From: Archegozetes longisetosus
Lineage: Eukaryota > Arthropoda > Arachnida > Sarcoptiformes > Trhypochthoniidae
Length of the DNA stretch: 64,000 nucleotides
Direction: 5' to 3'
NCBI GenBank assembly: GCA_018873245.2
Contig: JAEMBT020000002.1
Span: 7,352,001-7,416,000, forward strand
A program made the position numbers and the translations under genes. Each line of letters opens with the position of its first letter. Positions within the stretch are counted from its first letter, which is position 1. This document shows positions 56,978 to 64,000 of this stretch, one piece after another. A model generated the notes under the pieces. That model worked only from the letters and a program-made list of their open reading frames with translations. It ran no database searches and was not told where the DNA came from.

Positions 56978-57521
56978 TTCTGTTCTTCTCCAAGTTCTTT
57001 TGGAGCTTGTTTTTAAGATGTATTACGGAAGAGCGTACTGAACATATTTGGTTGTTCATCTCGTTGAAAATACTTGCCTAACCCAAAGATTGGGGCAATT
57101 TGTCAATAAAATACAACTCACACTTCACTATTTCCCTACAGCAAAGAAAGGCTTCTACACAAAAAAAGATTGGTAATTGAGATTCTTGATTGGACTGCCA
57201 TTGCATTCACTTCTCTGCCTTTCCCAATATGTCATACAATTGAAAAAATGCTAGAAATCATGGAAATCTGGCCCAACCACTCAAACTCATTCCAATTATT
57301 GTCATTCTTATACTAAACTGAATTCCCAAAATCAAAAGTTTAATTTGAAGAGTATTTTCATTGTTCGCTCCAATCCCATTATATAAATAGTTGTTGAAAG
57401 ATCATTGAAACTTGGTTCACAATTGAATCGTTTGATTAAAACTGAAATTAAAGATGATTTTTTCACTTTCTAACCAGTTAAGCAAAGGTTTTATTGTTAC
57501 GAAATATTTAAGAAAATCTCT

Positions 57522-57522
<1 letters not shown>

Positions 57523-57567
<45 letters not shown>
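57523..57567 (+). repeat. (CT)n microsatellite
   Basis: About 22 uninterrupted CT units, the longest dinucleotide run in the window. Confidence 0.95.
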
Positions 57568-57569
<2 letters not shown>

Positions 57570-58867
57570 ATTACAGAGATTTTCTATAATACAATGATTT
57601 ACTTATTGAGCAAGGTTGAGTGAATCGAGCTTTTAAAATTTCAAAAGCCTTTTTAGAATATCCATCATTAATAGGTTTCATAAAATCATTGAAGACGATA
57701 CCACGTATGGATAAACTTATTTTTGGTATTTGTTAGTCTTTTAAAGCATCGTAAGAACGATGAAGACTAGAATTTTGAAATGGTCTAAAAAATATATAGT
57801 TACAAATATCGATTAATTTACAGTTAGCGGTTTCTAAAAAGTCATTTGCTCGAATCAGGACCAGAATATATGAAAGACTGAATGTGTTTTTTCTAAACTA
57901 TTCACTATTGAAAGTATATAAAAGGAAACTCATCACTCATTCTGTAATTCTCTGATATAATAAAATAAAAATTGTTTGAACACCGAGCGATGCACTTATT
58001 ATTAGATCGTTGAATTTGTTCTCGTATTCATGTAACAACATATTTGAAAAAGTCAATAACTTTGATTTTAAGCCCTTGGGAAGATCATTGTACTTCTGGA
58101 TTAATAATTAAACAGGATTTATCAGTATAGAGCTTATCTTCTACTTTTCAAAATGTTTGCATCCATTATACCTTTACCCAGAGATTTGATCCTCAGTTTT
58201 TGAGAAAATATACTCAAAAGTTTTCATCAAAAATAGTTTCTTGGTTGACACTAAATATACATTCTTTGTTCATTGACATATTGGTAGAGTTAAAAAATCT
58301 TATAAATTTTTAAATTTATTTAGTTTCTTACTTAAGATATTTTAGCTTTTAAATTAATCAAATCTCTTATGAGAAGCTTTGCCAAAAGTTGAACAAATTC
58401 TCGTTAACAAAGCACAACTAGAAGTCATGTACTTTTGAAGGACTCTAGAGTTTTAGAAAAATTGACTTTACTTTTCTCATTAAACAATTGTGAAGATATT
58501 TGATTAAGTAAAGTGAAGTAGATGTCAACAATTGCATTCTCTATTCATTTATGCGCGTATTTTATAATCTAATATTTCTTACATTAATTCTTTTTACTAA
58601 AGCACTGAAAGGCATTCTGAGCCACTCAATAATGTTAACTTTGCTCCAGAAATGTTTCTTTTTTGACTTTTATTCAGAAAAACTTTTCATTACTTTCAAA
58701 GAAAAATGGTTTAAATATTTGAAACCATTCATACATAAGATATACTGAACTTCTCTCCTACAATCGTATTTAAAAGCTCATGTTAAATGCTTGGGGCAAA
58801 ATAGAGCATTATTTCATTTAGAGTGCACTACACCCATAAACCTAATAATTTGCGATAGTAATCAGAA
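57568..58867. other. Non-coding stretch
   Basis: AT-rich, no supported feature. Confidence 0.4.
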
Positions 58868-59060
58868 GTGACGCCTTGTCGTACGACTCTATCAGATGAT
58901 AACGTTTGTTAAAAAATACTTATTCCATATTCAATATAGCGATCAAATCAAACTAAAATCAAATTTGCGACAAATTCATGCACATCACATAGAAGTTGAC
59001 ATAGCAACGATCCTTTCTTGTTGCTATGATTATTATGCTTTTAAGTGTATCCTTCGAATA
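58868..59060 (+). repeat. Dispersed repeat copy 2
   Basis: Second copy of the repeat at 23941-24150. It contains a hairpin-forming pair ATAGCAAC and GTTGCTAT about 11 nt apart. Confidence 0.65.
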
Positions 59061-59589
59061 TACGCTGCTTATTCATTGAATTTTCTGTATATCTAAGAAT
59101 TTCATTATTAAATAGTATCGCATTATATGAATGAATTATGTTTGCATTTGTGATTCTCGCACAATACACTTTTAGGTGTGCTTTTTCTCATTATTTAAAG
59201 ATAAGCTTTATTTCGAGCTCTGCAAACATATCCCAATATTAGACACCAGTATGAAATTAAAAATTTAGCGCTTCAATTTTTCAATCAATTTTATAAATTG
59301 GCTCATATCTATATATGAATTGACAGGAAAATAAATCAGAAGATAGTTTGTTACAAATCAGTCAAAATGTTGTTTACATGAATCTTGTGCTAAATATAGG
59401 AAAGTGTAGGAAATCTGTAAAGTATGAGAATCTTTGTTAATGAATAGAGAGAATCTCCCACTTTCTCGATCCCCCAACTCAACGATAAGTCCTCTAAGGC
59501 TACAATTATTTGTTCACTGCTTTATCGATCAATAATCAGTGGCATTGGTTGTTAAAAAATTGTATTCAACCCAATGTAATATCCTATCG

Positions 59590-59679
59590 ATGTCATCGGC
59601 AACAGACCCCCCGCTGGTCAAATCTCCTTTTGAAGGGGATGTCTCTCTAATGCCGACTCTGAAGCCATTTAATTTGTAA
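59590..59679 (+). CDS. Small ORF in a GC-richer pocket
   Basis: ATG 59590 opens 29 codons (MSSATDPPLVKSPFEGD, then VSLMPTLKPFNL) and a stop. The local base composition is clearly richer in G+C than the flanks. No family recognised; could be a remnant of a mobile element or chance. Confidence 0.15.
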   Translation: MSSATDPPLVKSPFEGDVSLMPTLKPFNL

Positions 59680-60036
59680 CTGTAATACTATGGCCTGTAG
59701 TGGCGCACACTTTTCGGGTTTTGCACAAAAGTGTCTAATAATTATTTATATCCAATATCAATAGAGCACCGAATCTAATAAAGCTCAAGAGTTTCATTGT
59801 TAACTCTGTTCCTGGTTCTTCTCTTATGTCGAGAACACGATATTTTAATCAAACTAAACCCCGTTCAACCTCAGTTTAATTCTAACGTTTTTTCCTTTTA
59901 ATTTAGCAAATGTTTCCTTCAATCCAATTGAAAGTAGTGTTAATGATAGAAGTTTGAAATGATTAAGATTGAGACGATTAAGTTTTAGGGTTTATATAAT
60001 AAAAAAATATCTTAGAGTTGCCTATTTCCATGACGA

Positions 60037-60037
<1 letters not shown>

Positions 60038-60076
<39 letters not shown>
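60038..60076 (+). repeat. (CA)n microsatellite
   Basis: About 19 uninterrupted CA units. Confidence 0.95.
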
Positions 60077-60078
<2 letters not shown>

Positions 60079-60118
60079 TGTTGAGGAATGAAATGTTGTC
60101 AGCAAATAAAACTGTCCT

Positions 60119-60313
60119 TTAAATGATTTTTCTATATAGAAATATCCATAAGCAGAGCCGCAAACTATCTCTATAATGATTGTGTCGTCGCCGCAACGGC
60201 TTGTCAACGCAATCATTCCATTCTAAGTTATCGACTGTATTCTGGGATATGTAGTCATTACTCGATGGCCGTGAAAAAGAAATAAATAGAAGAAAAATTG
60301 CAAATCGCATCAT
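60119..60313 (-). CDS. Orphan small secreted-protein ORF
   Basis: Minus-strand frame from ATG 60313: MMRFAIFLLFISFSRPSS (signal-peptide-like), then SQNTVDNLEWNDCVDKP and a basic LRRRHNHYRD segment, 64 codons to a stop. Local G+C is raised. No family recognised; only one clear Cys pair member, so not an obvious Cys-rich peptide. Confidence 0.25.
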   Translation of the reverse strand: MMRFAIFLLFISFSRPSSNDYISQNTVDNLEWNDCVDKPLRRRHNHYRDSLRLCLWIFLYRKII

Positions 60314-60509
60314 GATCTCTGATGCTGGTTGAAAGGACAAAAACAATTTATCTTTGCTGAACTGAATATGGCAAAGAGTTGGAAGAATAGGAAGAATAGA
60401 GTTGAAAGTACATAGAGTATTTGTATTATATACGTATTGCACATATATGTACTGCATCACTGTTTCATTATCAGTTAGCAGTGCAGTGACCTAAATTAGC
60501 TAGACTTGC

Positions 60510-60594
60510 ATAGACTAGCTGACATAGGCTAGCTTATATAGACTAATTCACATAGACTAATTCACATAGACTAATTCACATAGACTAACTCACA
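60510..60594 (+). repeat. 14-bp tandem repeat
   Basis: ACATAGACTAATTC repeats about four times after looser TAGACTAGCT units. Confidence 0.85.
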
Positions 60595-61284
60595 TTGCCT
60601 CACTTTTATCGATGACTATTCGAATTTATGCATGTTTTCTCTTGATAGCTTTATTGATTACCTTTCAACTCTTGCTTTTTATATTATTCGCTTCTAAACT
60701 ATTGTTCCCCAGATTTAAATTGATTCATGCGGTTTGGATATAGAAATTATAACAACTGTATCAGACTTTGCAGGAGATATGCAAATAAGTCTTTCATTCA
60801 TATATATGAATATGTGGTTCCTCTCAAAGCAAAATAGGCTTAATTTTCTATTGAAATGGCTCAGACTTAATATTACGAATGCGTGTCACCCAAACGCTCC
60901 AGTTTTTTCTTGTCGGTTGATATTAGAATATTTAAATAAAATTTCGCCGATTTGGTTGACAGACACACGCGATTGAAATGAAAAACGAGCCAAACTTACT
61001 TAAGTGGCGAAACCAAATATATAGTATGAGTATTACATATATATATATTACACACTTTTTTCAATTCTAAATAAATCCAGAATACATACTAGATTCAATT
61101 TAAAAATAACTTAGAACTACCAATAACCTAGAGTTGAATGAGTCTTTTATGAAATCAACTTTTTATGTTTCTACATCATTTAGAAATAACATTTTCTTAT
61201 TGTACAGAAGTCAACATCAAATAATATACCCCTTATTATTAATAGTTTGTCTTATGAAAGAGCTTTATCTCTAACTGTATTTAG

Positions 61285-61430
61285 TACAGTGGAACCTGTC
61301 TAACGTTGACAGACACTTACGCAACTTTTGGAAAGCAATACTAAAATTCCATAGAAATAACATAGCTTAATTGTTATTGATTTTTAAAAACCACTTAACT
61401 TCATGTTTAAGTTAGATAGGCCTGACTGTA
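61285..61430 (+). mobile_element. MITE copy E, best-preserved member
   Basis: Starts TA-CAGTGGAACCTGTCTAACG and ends GTTAGATAGGCCTGACTG-TA: inverted CAGT...ACTG termini flanked by a TA on each side, as for Tc1/mariner and pogo elements. 146 bp, non-coding. Its reverse complement aligns along its length with copies A and B. Confidence 0.8.
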
Positions 61431-63870
61431 TAATGACTTGATCAAAAACGTTTTCAGAATATTTTTAATCACAGAATTAGAATACTTCTTAAATGACAAA
61501 AAATGTTAGCTGCAAGTTAAGATAAAACTAAGTCGGATTATACGCAATGATTTTAGTTTGTTCAAGCAACATAATGGTTCAGGAGTGGGTTAACTGGAGG
61601 AAGGCACTTAATTTGGTTTTGAAATAATGCATAAATGCTACATCAACAGCTCATTACTTGGTTTGAAAGTTAGCATTTCATTTAAAGGATTATGACAACC
61701 AGTCAACTTGAATAAACTACTTAAGTTGAACCTTCTTCTTCCCTCTCTAATAGTCATTAATTAACTTACAAATCGATACTTGTTTTCAAATTTTGTTCAC
61801 TAATTCTGCTTTTACCAAACCAATTAGTATTAGACATCCAAATTAATTGTGATTTATAATAATTACATTAGTTTCAAGTTAGACCAATGAAAAATCATGT
61901 TTAAACTAAATATCCAGAATAAACGTTTATGGTCAGTATAAACGGACGTTAGTATTTTTACGAGTGATTTGTTGGAAGAATAAGTTTTCTAGATGTTCAC
62001 AATTGAAAAATCCTCTGCGCAAAAGAGGCATCTCATAGTTTCTATAGTATATTAGATACCTTTCTATTGCCAACAACTTTGAACTACTAATAAAAGTTAA
62101 TCTTTTAGAGATATACAAACATGCCTAACTTGTAGAAAGATATAACTTGTCTAAAACATTAAACGTTTTGATCAAAGGTTGTAATTGAATGAAGTGAACC
62201 TAGGATTATAAATATAACTTTAATGAGTATTTCATTGAACACATCTTAATGGTTTGCTTGATTGATTATTTTCAAACTTAGATCATTAAACCAAATCTCC
62301 ATTATTTGCTGTAATCTGACGAAAACTCGATAATAATCATTATAACAAACTGATGACACGAATGAAATGTTTCAGAAAATAACGTATTACTTGAGCTGTT
62401 AAGTTAATACTTTCATAGAAAATCAAATCAAGGTTAAGATAGCCAACATTTATTGATAATTTTCTCAATCATTAAGTAGATATGATCATTGTATCAATTG
62501 ATGCATATATGATTCCAAAGCTACGAAAACATACTTTTCAGAGTTATTCAGTTTGACAGAAAAACATGTTTAAGTGAATTTCAAATGAAACATAAGAAAC
62601 CGAACCAAATCAGACAAAACAATTATTGTAGAATTAGTAAGACTTGAGAGATGATCGTCTGATTGTCTGATTTAGGGAATAGAGTTGTTTACTTATGAAC
62701 TGACTCGCCAAAATAGAAAACAATCAACAGCAAAACGTTATGCTGGGACAAAAGGCTATTTTTACCAGAGGAACAATTCATTATTTGGGCAAAACTTTTT
62801 AGAACTAAAGAGGATTATTTTTCAGCTCAAAAGTTTATGGTTTCAATTAAAAATTCATACTATAGCACAACACGTCTATCGATTATCATCCACGCGAATA
62901 ACTACTTCATATATTATGCTCCAGTCATTTTCAATTTTAATCAACTTTATTTTCTTTTATATTATTTTCATAAACATTTCAATTCACTCAATTCTGTTAT
63001 ACTTTCATATATTATCCAAATTTTCATTTCTATTAGACGTAAACATTTCGTCTGAGTTATTGCGAATGCGAGTATATATTCGAGTTAGAACTCAATCAGA
63101 GCCGTATATATCTAGTCAGAACTCAATCGGAGTCCAATCATTTACACTTTGACACTCGAATGACCAATTATTATCACATCCACTGTTGACTGCTGACAAG
63201 CCGATCTCAATCAGAATGATTTGATGATCTATTTATCGTTGCATTTGGTAAAGTGATCAGAAATAAAGATTGAATTAATAAAGACGATCAGCGACTGATT
63301 AAATATGACATCAATATATGAAAAGTGATCATGACAAGGGTTCTTTATGCTTAGCCGAATATTATTAAACTAGACCTGGTCGACAATTTATATTTTCCAC
63401 CGAAGAAGTTGTTGAGTGATTATTTGTTAGTTTCTTAAATCGTTGAGTTTATATAACAGAAACCTATTTGTCTTCATTGCGACTTAAAGCGTGCTCAAAC
63501 AAAACACAAGCCATGCACTCGTCAGATTCAAAGATATTTTATGCTTCTTATGAAAAGAAAGTGAATCAGCTTTTCTGTTAGACAAGCTTTACATATATGT
63601 GTGACTACTTTCATAGAGTAACATATCAGACCATTAAAGTACAAAACAGCAATGTAAAATCCAAAACTCTATACACAATGACATGCCTTGTTTTCACTAA
63701 ACTATTCTACATTTTATGATTCTAGCCTTTGTGGTATTCGAGAAAGAATAATCGAAATTTCTAACTGTAATGGGGGCGCCTTATACTGCTTTTGACGTAG
63801 ACCCAACACTAGTGCAATACTAACGTAGACCCAAGCTAGTGCAAAACTAAATCTGCTTTCATAGCACTAC
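61431..63870. other. Non-coding stretch
   Basis: AT-rich. An open frame at 62685-63152 is Phe/Ile/Leu-rich and looks random. No feature supported. Confidence 0.35.
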
Positions 63871-63999
63871 TCAATGCACAGTGCATTCGATCGCGTATAA
63901 GGGGAGAACTTTAGTCTGTTTGTTATCCGCATGAGCCAAAAGCGCCGAAAACTTATCATCTATGGCTTGTTGATACTTCAGTGCGATGTTGTTATTCAT
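63871..63999 (-). CDS. Possible partial minus-strand exon at the window edge
   Basis: A frame running from the right edge leftward encodes MNNNIALKYQQAIDDKFSAL, then LAHADNKQTKVLPLYAIE, and stops at 63871. Codon choice and G+C look coding compared with the flanks. The start may lie beyond the window. Just downstream two copies of an ACGTAGACCCAA-CTAGTGCAA unit occur at about 63797-63846, so a repeat or mobile-element origin is possible. Confidence 0.3.
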   Translation of the reverse strand: MNNNIALKYQQAIDDKFSALLAHADNKQTKVLPLYAIECTVH

Positions 64000-64000
64000 C

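Noticed and set aside
62685-63152. 155-codon open frame with a hydrophobic stretch
   Set aside because: Starts at a non-ATG codon and is rich in Phe, Ile, Tyr and Ser, as expected from random AT-rich DNA. No domain; no good donor.
1-64000. tRNA, rRNA, CRISPR or prokaryotic operon features
   Set aside because: No TTCGA-type T-loop with paired acceptor stem, no rRNA-like segment, and no direct repeat/spacer array was seen by eye. The genes are spliced and eukaryotic. A tRNA scan was not possible here.
1-64000. Endogenous virus or autonomous retroelement
   Set aside because: No reverse transcriptase, integrase or capsid-like motif was recognised in any open frame; only small non-coding elements were found.

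Overview
This 64 kb window is AT-rich animal nuclear DNA. It has spliced genes with GT-AG introns (many of 57-100 nt, others of kilobases), AATAAA signals, long gene-poor spacers and several microsatellites. Gene content (giant ankyrin, two synaptotagmin-family genes, a TSP1-trypsin protease) fits an invertebrate bilaterian. I infer an arthropod, possibly a chelicerate or mite, from overall style only; no sequence mark proves it. All exon models were built by hand from splice sites and reading-phase bookkeeping.

Layout. (1) 0.4-2.4 kb, + strand: a secreted trypsin-type serine protease with two thrombospondin type 1 repeats, 5 exons, 491 aa. (2) 3.1-5.1 kb, - strand: a divergent synaptotagmin-like gene (one membrane segment, C2A, C2B). 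Its acidic calcium ligands are mostly lost and there is an apparent reading-frame break just before C2A. Its 3' end converges on the protease gene. (3) 7.0-12.9 kb, + strand: a complete 8-exon synaptotagmin-17 (B/K)-like gene, 476 aa. (4) 14-48.3 kb, + strand: one giant ankyrin locus. Exons from 25.8 to 48.3 kb encode 24 ankyrin repeats, ZU5, UPA and death domains, a 4.6 kb giant exon of about 1526 codons, and a C-terminal tail (about 3459 aa long isoform, about 1962 aa short isoform). The 14-27 kb upstream zone holds up to six candidate alternative first-exon sets, all ending in phase 0, the phase needed to join the first repeat exon; one encodes a hydrophobic N-terminal anchor. (5) 48.3-64 kb: gene-poor, with tandem repeats, one well-formed MITE, and a few orphan minus-strand exon-like pieces.

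The ankyrin locus is the most interesting part. It has a 4-nt microexon, two neighbouring GC-AG introns, very short stop-free introns of length 3n, a tandem donor, and an alternative ZU5-ending isoform with a polybasic tail carrying a dynein-light-chain-type TQT motif. It also has an 87-nt exon and a giant exon that cannot be read together, because their junction creates a stop at every nearby acceptor. That arrangement would hard-wire the choice between short and giant ankyrin.

A palindromic MITE family (CAGT...ACTG ends flanked by TA, pogo/Tc1-mariner style) occurs at five places and a second dispersed repeat at two. The genes do not form an operon. The two synaptotagmin-family proteins and ankyrin are all membrane-trafficking or membrane-skeleton proteins typical of neurons, but their adjacency may be chance.
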